A stretch of DNA of 64,000 nucleotides, from the NCBI GenBank assembly GCA_002481295.1, contig DLDU01000042.1:25285-89284 (forward strand), given 5' to 3'. A program made the position numbers and the translations under genes. Below the pieces are notes generated by a model. The model was not told where the DNA came from. It searched no databases and saw only the letters and a program-made list of their open reading frames with translations. Of this stretch, positions 34,952-44,181 are shown one piece after another (position 1 is the stretch's first letter; each line of letters opens with the position of its first letter). The DNA comes from Prevotella sp. UBA7764. GTDB lineage: Bacteria; Bacteroidota; Bacteroidia; Bacteroidales; Bacteroidaceae.

Positions 34952-35922
34952 AAAAGTTCTTTAGCTATATTGCTTACCTCATCGTGGCGGGACTGTGGTA
35001 TCTGCTGTCGCTGCTGCCTTTCTGCGTGCTGTATGTGTTCTCCGACCTGCTCTATCTCCTTGCGGGGCGGTTGGTGCATTACCGTCACCGAGTGATTTGG
35101 AAGAATCTCCGCGAAAGTTTTCCCGAGAAAAGCGAGCGGGAGTTGCGGCAGATGGAGCATGCCTTCTACCGTCAGTTCTGCGACTATCTGATGGAAACCA
35201 TCAAGATGATGACCATCAGCAAGAAGGAGCTGAAGCGACGTATGCACATTTCTGCACCCGAAAGCTTCTGGCAGTGTTTGGACAACAATCAGAGCATTGC
35301 CGTCTATCTCGGCCATCTCTTCAACTGGGAATACATGACTTCGCTGCCTTTCTGGGTGGCCGATGACGTACAGTGCTGCGAGATCTACCATTCGTTGGAG
35401 AATGCTTATTTCGACAGTCTCTTCCTTCGTGCGCGTGAACGTCAACATGCCCTGTGCATCCCGATGATGGAGTCCTTGCGTCGCATCATCGGCTTCGGCA
35501 AAACCCACCGCGCCATTGTCGTGGGCTATATTGCCGATCAGGTGCCCTTCTGGAACAATATCCATCACTGGGTAGACTTCCTGCATCACGACACACCGGT
35601 GCTCACGGGTGCCGAGCGTATTGCCAAGCACACCAACGAAGCCTGCTTCTATGCCTATATGCGGCGGACGCGGCGCGGCTATTACACTTGCGAGATGAAG
35701 CTCATCACGCTGGAGCCCAAGAAGAGCAAGGATTTCGAGATCACCGACGCTTATTTCCGCCTGCTCGAAGACAACATTCGTGAGCAGCCCAGTCTTTATC
35801 TCTGGAGTCACAACCGATGGAAGCGTACACGCGAGGAATTTAATATCCGATACAATGCCGCCACGGGCAAGGTGGATCTGCGCGACCTTGATGTCATCAA
35901 GCGCGAGAAAGGAATCAACTGA
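34948..35922 (+). CDS. Lysophospholipid acyltransferase family, LpxL/HtrB-like lipid A acyltransferase
   Basis: 324 aa with one N-terminal membrane helix. The catalytic HX4E motif is HLFNWE in LGHLFNWEYM; KNLRESFPEKSERE and the later FWNNIHHWVDFLHHDTPV also match the family. These enzymes add a secondary acyl chain to lipid A. The start overlaps the stop of the previous gene as ATGA, so the two are translationally coupled. Confidence 0.92.
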   Translation: MKKFFSYIAYLIVAGLWYLLSLLPFCVLYVFSDLLYLLAGRLVHYRHRVIWKNLRESFPEKSERELRQMEHAFYRQFCDYLMETIKMMTISKKELKRRMHISAPESFWQCLDNNQSIAVYLGHLFNWEYMTSLPFWVADDVQCCEIYHSLENAYFDSLFLRARERQHALCIPMMESLRRIIGFGKTHRAIVVGYIADQVPFWNNIHHWVDFLHHDTPVLTGAERIAKHTNEACFYAYMRRTRRGYYTCEMKLITLEPKKSKDFEITDAYFRLLEDNIREQPSLYLWSHNRWKRTREEFNIRYNAATGKVDLRDLDVIKREKGIN

Positions 35923-35964
35923 TACATCGCCGCTTTCAAACAATAAGACAGTCATCAACAGCCT

Positions 35965-36801
35965 ATGATATTTGTCAGGGATAAAGGACGGATGTGTAAC
36001 AACATCCTGCAATATGCTCATCTCTATGCATGGGGACGCGAGCACCACCGTGCCACGTTGTCCATGCGCTTCGCCTATAAATATCGCTATTTCCATATCT
36101 GCGACACGCCCCATCACAGTATGGTCTGGTATCTGATGGGCAAATACGGCGCGAAGCTCCATCTGTTGCCCGTCGTCACCTTTCCCTTTCACGAAGGCGA
36201 CACGACACAGCAGGAACAAGCGTTGCTCCGCCATCGCCATTGTGTGGCAGAGGGCTGGGGCGTGCGCTTCTACGATCTCTTTCTGAAATACAAGCAGGAG
36301 ATTATCCGCCTCTTTGCTTTCCATGATGATGTCGAGGCCACGGTGGCCCGGCGCATGCGTGATGCGGAGGGCGCTGCTTCGTCGGGAACTGGCGCCGTGA
36401 TACGTTTGGGCGTGCACATCCGTCGTGGAGATTATGCCACGTGGCAAGGCGGTCGCTACCTCTACACCGATGAGCAATATCTGAACATCATCCGGCAGAC
36501 GATGGCCTTGTACACTGACCGCAGGGTGATGGCCTATATCTGCGGCAATGATCCTCAGCTCAACAGACAGCTGTATATCGACACATTAGGAGCGGAACAC
36601 GTTTGCTTTCCCGACGGTAATCCCGGTGAGGACCTCTGTCTGCTCTCGCACTGTGATGCCCTCATCGGTGCTCCCAGCACGTTTACCCTTGTCGCCTCGA
36701 TGTATCGTGACACGCCACTTTACTGGATCGAGGATCCCGACATCCTGCTTAGTCCACAAAGCTTCAGCTGTTTTGACGAACTCTTCAGAAGAATACATTG
36801 A
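35965..36801 (+). CDS. GT11-like (alpha-1,2-fucosyltransferase-type) glycosyltransferase
   Basis: 278 aa. It has an N-terminal GxxxNxxxQY-like segment (RMCNNILQYAHLYAWG), the HxRRGDY motif of GT11 (GVHIRRGDYATW), and LSHCDALIGAPSTFTLVAS, the conserved C-terminal motif of GDP-fucose-type transferases. No membrane segment. Fucose as donor is predicted from the family, not proven. It starts 42 nt after the acyltransferase gene and sits in the same run. Confidence 0.78.
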   Translation: MIFVRDKGRMCNNILQYAHLYAWGREHHRATLSMRFAYKYRYFHICDTPHHSMVWYLMGKYGAKLHLLPVVTFPFHEGDTTQQEQALLRHRHCVAEGWGVRFYDLFLKYKQEIIRLFAFHDDVEATVARRMRDAEGAASSGTGAVIRLGVHIRRGDYATWQGGRYLYTDEQYLNIIRQTMALYTDRRVMAYICGNDPQLNRQLYIDTLGAEHVCFPDGNPGEDLCLLSHCDALIGAPSTFTLVASMYRDTPLYWIEDPDILLSPQSFSCFDELFRRIH

Positions 36802-36838
36802 TCGGGGGGATTTTTTTCCGCTGACATGTCATAGGGAT

Positions 36839-37879
36839 ATGACGATAAAGACTATGAGTAAAGATATGAATGAAAAGGTAAGTATTATATCCGCAGTGTA
36901 TCAGGTAAAGCCCTATCTGCCTCAATTTCTTGATTCCATCCTTGCGCAGTCGTTCCGGGACTGGAAGCTCTATTTGGTCGACGACGGCAGTACCGACGGC
37001 GGAGGAGCGCTCTGCGATGACTATGTCCGCCGTGATGGGCGTATCGTGGTGATGCATCAGAAAAATCAGGGCCCGGCGATGGCACGTCAGCACGCTCTGG
37101 ACCATTGCACGGGAGAATATGTCTATTTTGCGGACAGCGACGACTGGCTGGAGCCAAATCTCCTGCAGCGCATGGTCGAGACCTTGGAGCAGCAACAAAG
37201 CGACGTGGTCATCATCGACTACTATCGCAATACGGCGAATGAGCAGACCTGTCATCAGTCACATGGACCGCAAATAGAGAATCTCAATACTCACGAGGCC
37301 TTGCTCAGCATCTATTGCGACCGCATACCTTGCTATTTGTGGACATATATGATGAAACGCGATGTCCAGCAAGAACGCATCTACAATAAAGCCATTTATG
37401 AGGATCATTCCACCATTCTGAAATGGATGTCGCATGCCCGAAAGATCACCTTGCTGCATGAGCCTCTCTATCACTATCGCCAGCGGGCCGGCAGCATTCT
37501 GCACAGTATCAGCAGCATCAGAGCCAACACCACACTGTTTTATGCGGTATTGGACCGTTATGATTTCCTGCGAAGAAACCATCTGTTGGAGGACCAGCAG
37601 AAAAAGGTGGATGCTTACACCGTCCACATTTTCCTGAAGATGTGTAAGGATATCTCGCGCAGCAATACCTCTTTCCATGAGAAGATGAAAAGCGTGCATG
37701 ATATTCGCCGGGCCATTAAAGCCTTCTCCTGGTATTCGCCAATGAGCCTCGGCACGAAATACTATTTGCGTCAATGCTTCATGCGCATGAGCCCCAAACT
37801 GTTTGTTCATGCGGTAGGCGGAACCTCGCTGTTCTCCAAACCTATCCCCAAATTAAAAAGAAGGTTGAGGCGAAAGTAA
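36839..37879 (+). CDS. Glycosyltransferase family 2
   Basis: 346 aa. GT-A core at the N-terminus: VSIISAVYQVKPYLPQFL, LVDDGSTDGGGALCDDY, NQGPAMARQ and FADSDDW with the DxD-like motif; a helical, Lys/Arg-rich C-terminus. Start chosen at the first ATG after the previous stop; ATGs at 36854 and 36866 are equally good, the last giving MNEKVSIIS. Last gene of the run that begins with miaB/msbA; acts on surface glycans (inference). Confidence 0.85.
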   Translation: MTIKTMSKDMNEKVSIISAVYQVKPYLPQFLDSILAQSFRDWKLYLVDDGSTDGGGALCDDYVRRDGRIVVMHQKNQGPAMARQHALDHCTGEYVYFADSDDWLEPNLLQRMVETLEQQQSDVVIIDYYRNTANEQTCHQSHGPQIENLNTHEALLSIYCDRIPCYLWTYMMKRDVQQERIYNKAIYEDHSTILKWMSHARKITLLHEPLYHYRQRAGSILHSISSIRANTTLFYAVLDRYDFLRRNHLLEDQQKKVDAYTVHIFLKMCKDISRSNTSFHEKMKSVHDIRRAIKAFSWYSPMSLGTKYYLRQCFMRMSPKLFVHAVGGTSLFSKPIPKLKRRLRRK

Positions 37880-37888
37880 TGATAGGGT

Positions 37889-37914
37889 GGGAAGTCTTCT
37901 TGTCAGAAGGCTTC
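37889..37914 (+). terminator. Weak terminator-like hairpin after the GT2 gene
   Basis: 11-bp stem GGAAGTCTTCT/AGAAGGCTTCC with one G-T pair and a 4-nt loop, but no T run follows. Confidence 0.35.
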
Positions 37915-37973
37915 CAGCTCATGTGAAGAAAAAGTCACTGTTCGGTCTATATATTATAAGGGTGTTGTTGGTA

Positions 37974-38759
37974 TCAGCGGCTTTCTTTTTCTTCTTTTCG
38001 CTTATTGAGCAAGTCGCGCTCTATGATCTTGGCAACTAACAGGAATTGGTATTCGCCTATCAGTGTGCTGTGGATCAGTCCGGCAACGCCATTGCGGAAC
38101 CCGCCAGAGAGAACATAGTCGCGGAAGGAATGCCACAATGGACGCAACAGCAGGGCGGCCACCCCATAGTGCTTGTTGGCGCGCTTCTCCACTTCGTTGT
38201 CGGAATAGCGGTTGTTTTTTTCAGCCACGTCTCTGACATAATTCTCCGCCAGGTGCACGAGATTCAGCCCCGGTTGCCAACGGATATGCTCCACGCGGCC
38301 TTTGACTTGCGGAATAGAATGTACATAAGGAGGCCACGTCGTCCTTTCTTTGATGAAGAACCGCAGTTGGTCGTCGCCGGGTGTACCTTTTTTCAACTGA
38401 TTCATAAAGCGGTTGTGACGCGAAATAAACAGTCCTTGCGGACAATCGTCGGTGCCAATGCGCTGATAGAGATAGTCGTGCAGCTCGGGTGTCACCAGTT
38501 CGTCGGCATCCACCACCAGCACCCAACTGTAGGTAGCTTGATGGATGGCAAAATCGCGCGCTGGCTCACAGATGGCATATTGCCCTTTGGGAAACGTCAC
38601 CACGCGGCATCCCCGGGTGAGCGCGATGTCACGGGTGTGGTCAGTGCTCTCCATGTCGCACACCACGATCTCGTCGAAGTCTTTCACGCTGTCGAGTACT
38701 TCCGCTAAATGTCGCTCGGCGTTGTAGGTGTTGATCACCACTGATATCTTGTTGTTCAT
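37974..38759 (-). CDS. Glycosyltransferase family 2, WaaE/KdtX-like
   Basis: 261 aa from the ATG at 38759 (MNNKISVVINTYNAE). Motifs are IVVCDMESTDHTRDIA and VLVVDADE with the DxD metal site. The short ISVVINTYNAERHL start and CDMESTD motif resemble LPS core transferases of the KdtX/WaaE group. The upstream frame reaches 38846, but a promoter lies inside it, so the later start is used; ATG 38768 is the alternative. Confidence 0.85.
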   Translation of the reverse strand: MNNKISVVINTYNAERHLAEVLDSVKDFDEIVVCDMESTDHTRDIALTRGCRVVTFPKGQYAICEPARDFAIHQATYSWVLVVDADELVTPELHDYLYQRIGTDDCPQGLFISRHNRFMNQLKKGTPGDDQLRFFIKERTTWPPYVHSIPQVKGRVEHIRWQPGLNLVHLAENYVRDVAEKNNRYSDNEVEKRANKHYGVAALLLRPLWHSFRDYVLSGGFRNGVAGLIHSTLIGEYQFLLVAKIIERDLLNKRKEEKESR

Positions 38760-38811
38760 CGCGTGCATTTGGTTGTTTATCTTTCTTCTATGTGTTTTCT
38801 TTGGGTACTTG

Positions 38812-38842
38812 CAAAAATAAGCAATTATCTTGTAACAGCAAA
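38812..38842 (-). promoter_or_regulatory. Promoter of the KdtX-like gene
   Basis: Minus strand TTTG (38842-38839), 19 nt, TATTTTTG (38819-38812). Confidence 0.75.
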
Positions 38843-38894
38843 ACACTTCCCTATTTTTTCCTTTCTTCCCACTACTTTATTGGGAAAGAATCGT

Positions 38895-38902
38895 TATCTT
38901 TG
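38895..38902 (+). promoter_or_regulatory. -7 element immediately before the GT4 start codon
   Basis: TATCTTTG followed by TAGC and then ATG at 38907. A transcript would start at or within a few nt of the start codon. Confidence 0.6.
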
Positions 38903-38906
38903 TAGC

Positions 38907-40043
38907 ATGAACATCAAAATAGGAATGGACGCGAAGCGCATCGTGCGCAATGCGTCGGGCTTAGGAAGCTATGGTCGCAATCTGGTCAATGCGCTGACCG
39001 GTAGCAGTGACTGTCCCGAAATCGTGCTCTATGCTCCCGATGAAGGGCGGGCCGACCTGCGCAGTCAGGTTCACGCCTCAGAGCGGTTGCGCTTTGCCTA
39101 TTCGGGCAAGCACTGGCGACTGGCTCAAGACCTGTGGCGCGGCAAGGGTATCGTGGCGGATCTGCAGCGCGACGGCATCGACCTGTATCACGGACTCACC
39201 GGTGAACTGCCCCAGGGCGTGCGCCGTGCGGGCATAAAGACCGTGGTGACCATCCACGATCTCATCTTTCTGCGCCATCCCGAATACTATCATCGGCTCG
39301 ACGTGATGCTCTATCGCCGCAAGTTCTACCGCACGCTGCGCGAGGCTGACCGCATCATCGCCATCAGCGAATGCACCAAGCGCGACATTCTCTACTACTC
39401 CGATTATCCCGCCGACCGCATTGATGTCATCTATCAGAATTGCAGCAGCGACTTCCGGCGTACCGCCGGCGACGACGAGCGGGCGGCAGTGCGGCGCCGC
39501 TATGCGCTGCCCGAGCACTATATCCTCAACGTCGGCACCATTGAGGAGCGCAAGAATGTGATGCTCGCCGTGAAAGCCCTGCCCCAGCTGCCCCGCCGTG
39601 AATGTCTGGTCATCGTCGGGCGCAAGACGTCCTACACCAATGAGGTAATGGAGTATGCCGCCCACCATGGTGTCGACGACCGCATCGTACTGCTCCACGG
39701 CGTGCCCAATGCCGACCTGCCTGCGCTCTATCAGATGGCCGACGTGTTTGTCTATCCTTCGCGCTACGAGGGTTTTGGCGTGCCCGTTATTGAGGCAGCT
39801 CAGAGCGGGCTGCCTGTGGTGGCGGCCACCGGCTCCTGCCTGGAAGAGGCCGGAGGACCGGACAACAGCTATGTCGATCCCGACGACAGCGATGCCATGG
39901 CGGCGGCTCTCAACCGACTGCTCGCCGATGACGACGAGCGCCGGCGCGTGGCTCAGTGTGGCAGCGAATATGTCCGTCGCTTCGAGGGCAACCGTGTGGC
40001 AGAGCAGATGTTGGAAGAGTACAGAAGGGTGCTGGGGCGCTGA
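38907..40043 (+). CDS. Glycosyltransferase family 4 (GT-B fold)
   Basis: 378 aa. N-terminal MNIKIGMDAKRIVRNASGLG matches GT4 proteins of the mannosyltransferase type; the C-terminal nucleotide-binding domain has NVGTIEERKNV and the ESRYEGFGVPVIEA-type motif (YPSRYEGFGVPVIEAAQSG) with the two Glu. It transfers a hexose from a nucleotide donor to a surface glycan; exact sugar unknown. The ATG at 38907 starts the first beta strand, so no later start fits, although this leaves only 4 nt after the -7 box. Confidence 0.88.
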   Translation: MNIKIGMDAKRIVRNASGLGSYGRNLVNALTGSSDCPEIVLYAPDEGRADLRSQVHASERLRFAYSGKHWRLAQDLWRGKGIVADLQRDGIDLYHGLTGELPQGVRRAGIKTVVTIHDLIFLRHPEYYHRLDVMLYRRKFYRTLREADRIIAISECTKRDILYYSDYPADRIDVIYQNCSSDFRRTAGDDERAAVRRRYALPEHYILNVGTIEERKNVMLAVKALPQLPRRECLVIVGRKTSYTNEVMEYAAHHGVDDRIVLLHGVPNADLPALYQMADVFVYPSRYEGFGVPVIEAAQSGLPVVAATGSCLEEAGGPDNSYVDPDDSDAMAAALNRLLADDDERRRVAQCGSEYVRRFEGNRVAEQMLEEYRRVLGR

Positions 40044-40121
40044 GAGGCAGAAATAGCAAGAAAAGACAAGCCCGACAGCGCATGAAAAGCCACCGGGAGG
40101 ATAGGAAATCAGAAAAATAGC

Positions 40122-40129
40122 TAACTTTG
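40122..40129 (+). promoter_or_regulatory. -7 element immediately before the original sulfatase start
   Basis: TAACTTTG followed by CAGC and ATG at 40134, the same 4-nt spacing as at 38895. Confidence 0.55.
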
Positions 40130-40133
40130 CAGC

Positions 40134-40573
40134 ATGAAAGCAAAATCTTCTGTTATCTCTTTGCTGATACCACGGCAGAGATGATGGACTTTGTGGGCAT
40201 GTGCTATTTTGTCACCTCGTGTCTGTCTCATGCTGCGCTGATCAACCTCGCCGTGTTCTTGGTGTTCTGTCTACCTTGGGCGCTGACCCATCATGAGAAG
40301 ATCGGTCGCACGCTGACCATTGTAGCAGAGTGTCTTCTTCTGGTGATGATCGTGGCTAATCTGGAGATATTCCGCATCTATCGCTTCCATTTCAACGGCA
40401 TCATCCTCAATATGCTCACTGGGCCCGGTGCGGGCGAGATCTTCAATATTGGAGGTGTCGTCTACTTCAAGTCGGCGCTAATCATCGCTTTCCTTGTGCT
40501 CGTGGTCCTCGGACTCTGGTGGCTGTCGAGCAAGAGAAGTTTGGGTCGTCGCCTTTCCCGTGGTCTGGCCTGA
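40134..40573 (+). pseudogene. N-terminal membrane part of a broken sulfatase/YejM-like gene
   Basis: From the promoter-linked ATG at 40134 the frame reads MKAKSSVISLLIPRQR and then stops. One base appears to be missing near 40180; after it the frame continues MMDFVGMCYFVTSCLSH with four membrane helices (to about 40540), until an in-frame TGA at 40571-40573. The same frame then resumes through a complete sulfatase domain (40580-41902). The intact ancestor was thus a DUF3413-type membrane protein plus sulfatase domain of about 590 aa, as in YejM/PbgA. If translated, the fragment could begin at ATG 40181 (about 130 aa). A sequencing or assembly error is the alternative. Confidence 0.75.
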
Positions 40574-40579
40574 GGCCTG

Positions 40580-41902
40580 GTGGGCTGTCTGCTGGTAGCC
40601 AACGGTCTGCATACCTACGGTGTCTTTGTGCAGCGCAGTTCCATTATCAGTTCCACGCGTGTGATTCCCTATTATTTTCCATTGGAGGCTACTCGTACGT
40701 TGGAGAAATGGGGACTGAAGCATTCTCCCAATGTGCTGAACGCGAATGTGGGAAAAGGCAATGTCAACTTCCCGTTGCACCCATTGAAGGTCGCCAACGC
40801 CAAGCGACCGAATATTATCTTCATACTCATTGACTCGTGGAACATGCACACGCTGACCAAGGAAACGATGCCCGTGGCCTGGCAGTTTGCCATGGACAAT
40901 CAGTGGTACCACAACCATTTCAGCAGTTCCAACGGTACGCGCTATTCCATCTTCGGCATGTTCTTCAGTGTGCCGTCGATCTATTGGAACAGTATGGAGA
41001 GCGGCCATGTCAGTCCGCCCTTCATCAACACACTCTTGAACGAAGGCTACAACATACGCATCCACGCCAGTGCCACGCTGAAGAATCCGCCCTTCTCCCG
41101 CATTGTCTTCCAGCGCGTGCCCCATCTGCAAACGGATACTCCGGGAGCAACCACCTACGACCGTGACAAGCGGATCACGGATGACTTCATCCGTGAGCTG
41201 CCCGAACTGAAGAAATCGGGCAAGCCTTTCTATTCCATGCTCTTCTATGATCTCGCCCATGCCATCGGTTTGCCGGCTGACAAAAACAAGCCTTTCCGTC
41301 CGGCATGGTCAGAGGCTGACTATTCCAAACTGACCAACGACATGGACCCCACGCCGTTTTTCAAACTCTATCGCAACTGTTGCTACAACATCGACCTCTT
41401 CCTGGCCCGGGTGTTCACGGCGCTGAAGCGTGAGGAACTCGACAAGAACACGATCATCGTGCTCACCGGTGATCACGGACAGGAGTTCAATGAGAACCAT
41501 ATGAACTATTGGACGCACAACGGCAACTTTTCGCGCTGGCAGGTCTGCGTGCCGCTGATCCTGCATATTCCCGGACAGAAGCCTCATCAATATGCCTACC
41601 GCACGACGCACTACGACATCGTGCCCACGATGATGCACGACTATCTGGGTGTGACCAATCCCATCTCGGACTACAGCGTCGGTCATCTGCTCTCTGCCAG
41701 CCACGCTTCCCGTGCCTGGCAGGTGGTGGGCGGTGATCTGCAATATGCTTTTATCGCTCCCGGCGACGTGATTCTGAAGAAAGAGGGCGACGGCTCGCTG
41801 ACAATTACCGACAAGCATCTGCGTCCGCTTCCCGGCTATCATGTCAACGTGAAGCAGTTCAACCAGGCAATGGATTGCCTGAACCGCTATTTCAAGAAAT
41901 AG
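40580..41902 (+). CDS. Sulfatase-domain fragment of the broken YejM-like gene
   Basis: 440 aa if begun at GTG 40580, but this is a mid-protein position in the frame of the upstream fragment. It has the sulfatase fold: NIIFILIDSWNMHTLTKE with the metal Asp, the nucleophile-type FSSSNGTRYSIFGMFF, and VLTGDHGQEFNENHMNYW with metal Asp/His. The open frame has no other damage, so inactivation is recent, or the domain is translated separately. Without its membrane part and signal the domain would stay in the cytoplasm. Confidence 0.7.
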   Translation: MGCLLVANGLHTYGVFVQRSSIISSTRVIPYYFPLEATRTLEKWGLKHSPNVLNANVGKGNVNFPLHPLKVANAKRPNIIFILIDSWNMHTLTKETMPVAWQFAMDNQWYHNHFSSSNGTRYSIFGMFFSVPSIYWNSMESGHVSPPFINTLLNEGYNIRIHASATLKNPPFSRIVFQRVPHLQTDTPGATTYDRDKRITDDFIRELPELKKSGKPFYSMLFYDLAHAIGLPADKNKPFRPAWSEADYSKLTNDMDPTPFFKLYRNCCYNIDLFLARVFTALKREELDKNTIIVLTGDHGQEFNENHMNYWTHNGNFSRWQVCVPLILHIPGQKPHQYAYRTTHYDIVPTMMHDYLGVTNPISDYSVGHLLSASHASRAWQVVGGDLQYAFIAPGDVILKKEGDGSLTITDKHLRPLPGYHVNVKQFNQAMDCLNRYFKK

Positions 41903-41961
41903 ACAGAGCGGAACAGTCTTACGGACTTGCCGCCTATCGGCAAAGTATGTTAAGCCTCTGC

Positions 41962-43854
41962 TTATCTAAGTGCCCGTGTGGCATTGAGCACGCAGAGGAC
42001 CATCACACCGACATCACCGAAGACGGCGAGACCCATGCCTGCCAGACCAAAGGCGGCGAGGACGAGGATGGCGACTTTCACGCCGATGGCGAAGCCAGCG
42101 TTTTGGCGGGCGATGCGCAGCGTGTGGCGCGCCACGCGGATGGCTACGGCAATCTTCGACGGTTTGTCGTCCATGAGAACAACGTCGGCGGCCTCGATGG
42201 CAGCGTCACTGCCCAAGGCTCCCATGGCGATGCCTACGTCGGCGCGCGCCAAGACCGGTGCGTCGTTGATGCCGTCACCGACAAAAGCAAGACTTGTTCC
42301 CGCTGGTTTCTCACGCAGCAGGCGCTCTACATGCTCCACCTTGTCGGCAGGCAGCAGTCCTGCGTGATATTCGTCGAGACCGAGTGCGTCGGCTACGAAC
42401 ATTCCCACCTGCTCATGATCGCCGGTGAGCATCACAGTGCGCTGTACGCCAAGACGCTTCAGGCTGGTCACCGCCTCACGGGCGTCGGGCTTTACCTGGT
42501 CGGAGATGACGACATGTCCGGCGTAGCTTCCGTCGACGGCAACATGCACCACGGTACCCACGTGTCCCCGACATTTCACGCAACTGTGCACTTCGGCACC
42601 CACCTTACGCATCATCTTCTCATTGCCCACGCAGACGCGGTGACCGTTGACCATGGCCTGCACGCCATAGCCTGCCACCTCTTCGATGTTCTCGACGCGG
42701 CAGTTGTCGTGTTCGTCGGGGTAGGCCTGGCGCAGTGCCGTGGCGATGGGGTGGGTAGAGAAACGCTCCACGTGGGCGGCGAGATGGAGCAGCTCGTTGG
42801 CATCCATCCGGTCGGGGTGAACGGCATCAACGGCAAAGACACCCTTGGTCAGCGTGCCGGTCTTGTCAAAAACCACTGTGGAGCAGCGCGCAAGGACGTC
42901 CATGTAGTTGCCGCCCTTGATGAGGATGCCGCGCCGCGACGCGCCGCCGATGCCGCCAAAGAATGTCAGAGGCACAGAGATGACCAGCGCACAGGGACAG
43001 CTGACCACCAAGAACGTCAGCGCACGATAGAGCCACGTGCCGAAGGCGTCGGCATAGCTTGAGGCGAAGAAGGGTGGAATGAAGGCCAGGGCAAGCGCCA
43101 TGAACACCACGATGGGCGTGTAGACATGGGCAAAACGGGTGATAAACGTCTCGCTCCGCGACTTGCTGGCACTGGCGTTCTCCACGAGGTCAACGATTTT
43201 CGAGGCTGTGGACTCGCCGAAACTCTTCGTGGTCTTAATACGCAGCACGCCGGAGATGTTGACACAACCGGAGATGACCTCACCGCCAACGTCTACGCCG
43301 CGTGGTATGCTCTCGCCGGTGAGAGCTACAGTGTCAAGGCTGGAGCTGCCCTCAATGACGGTGCCGTCGAGTGGGATCTTCTCGCCGGGTTTCACCACGA
43401 TGGTCTCGCCGACCTTCACGTCAGCGGGCGCCACGACGGTGACCTGGCCTCCGCGCTCTACGTTGGCGGTGTCGGGACGGATATCCATGAGCTTGGTGAT
43501 CGACTCTCGGCTGCGATCCTCGGCATAGTCCTCAAAGAGTTCACCGACTTGGAAGAACAGCATCACGAAGACAGCCTCGGGAAACTGTGGTTCGGCACCG
43601 GGGAGGAAGCCGATGAGCAGAGCGCCGATGGTGGCTACTGCCATGAGGAAGTCCTCGTCAAACGGGTCGCCCTCGCGGATGCCTTCCCATGCTTCGCCCA
43701 GCACGTCGTAGCCTACGATGAGATAAGGAACGAGGTATACTAACAGTTGTCCCCATACGGGCATCGCTATATTACGGGTCACGAGCCATGCAGCCAGCAG
43801 GAGCATGGCAGACAGAATGATTCTCAGCAGTTTTTTGTTCATCGCTTTCTTCAT
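41962..43854 (-). CDS. Heavy-metal P-type ATPase (zinc/cadmium/lead type)
   Basis: 630 aa from the ATG at 43854 (MKKAMNKKLL). It has the P1B-type core: TGES actuator motif (ALTGESIPRG), CPC in the metal helix (VVSCPCALVIS), DKTGTLTKG with the phosphorylated Asp, the HP motif (STHPIA), and GDGINDAP. The CPC motif, HP motif and size point to the ZntA-like group that exports divalent soft metals. No N-terminal heavy-metal (CxxC) domain is present. The upstream part of the frame crosses the repeat element and promoter and is not coding. Confidence 0.93.
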   Translation of the reverse strand: MKKAMNKKLLRIILSAMLLLAAWLVTRNIAMPVWGQLLVYLVPYLIVGYDVLGEAWEGIREGDPFDEDFLMAVATIGALLIGFLPGAEPQFPEAVFVMLFFQVGELFEDYAEDRSRESITKLMDIRPDTANVERGGQVTVVAPADVKVGETIVVKPGEKIPLDGTVIEGSSSLDTVALTGESIPRGVDVGGEVISGCVNISGVLRIKTTKSFGESTASKIVDLVENASASKSRSETFITRFAHVYTPIVVFMALALAFIPPFFASSYADAFGTWLYRALTFLVVSCPCALVISVPLTFFGGIGGASRRGILIKGGNYMDVLARCSTVVFDKTGTLTKGVFAVDAVHPDRMDANELLHLAAHVERFSTHPIATALRQAYPDEHDNCRVENIEEVAGYGVQAMVNGHRVCVGNEKMMRKVGAEVHSCVKCRGHVGTVVHVAVDGSYAGHVVISDQVKPDAREAVTSLKRLGVQRTVMLTGDHEQVGMFVADALGLDEYHAGLLPADKVEHVERLLREKPAGTSLAFVGDGINDAPVLARADVGIAMGALGSDAAIEAADVVLMDDKPSKIAVAIRVARHTLRIARQNAGFAIGVKVAILVLAAFGLAGMGLAVFGDVGVMVLCVLNATRALR

Positions 43855-43870
43855 ATTATGTTTCTGGGTG

Positions 43871-43878
43871 CAAAGGTA
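43871..43878 (-). promoter_or_regulatory. -7 element of the P-type ATPase gene
   Basis: TACCTTTG on the minus strand, 16 nt before the ATG. No TTTG at 19-20 nt. Confidence 0.55.
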
Positions 43879-43913
43879 AGAAGTTTGGCGTGCAACCGGG
43901 TTGCAAAGTGGAG

Positions 43914-43976
43914 CCTCACCCCGTACCCCTCTCCCAAGGAGAGGGGAGTGAAATGCTGCAAGGAACGAAACAAGGA
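43914..43976 (+). repeat. Dispersed palindromic intergenic element, copy 3
   Basis: CCTCACCCCGTACCCCTCTCC, a CAA loop, GGAGAGGGG, then AGTGAAATGCTGCAAGGAACG. Palindrome 43926-43934 with 43938-43946. A partial repeat of the right flank (AGTGCTGCAATGGACGAAAC) follows at 43991. Confidence 0.8.
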
Positions 43977-44036
43977 TGTGAATTGCCGATAGTGCTGCAA
44001 TGGACGAAACAAGACAAAATGAGGGCATGAACAGTC

Positions 44037-44070
44037 AAAATCAATAAGTATTGTCGCTGATATTGATTTT
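44037..44070. repeat. 10-bp inverted repeat upstream of the HhH gene
   Basis: AAAATCAATA (44037-44046) and TATTGATTTT (44061-44070), 14-nt loop. It lies 50 nt before the -7 box and could be an operator or attenuator; function unknown. Confidence 0.45.
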
Positions 44071-44119
44071 CTTTCTATCTTTTTGCCTTTATGAATGACA
44101 ATGTAAGAGATAAAAATTG

Positions 44120-44127
44120 TATATTTG
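44120..44127 (+). promoter_or_regulatory. -7 element of the HhH gene
   Basis: TATATTTG, 54 nt before the ATG; weak -33. Confidence 0.5.
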
Positions 44128-44181
44128 CAAGCAGGAATCGGCACGGCGAGACCGTCGGTTAAACAGTAAACGGTAGTAAGA

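Noticed and set aside
37889..37914. Hairpin considered as a firm terminator of the lipid A/glycan run
   Set aside because: Stem is good but there is no T run; kept only as a weak candidate.
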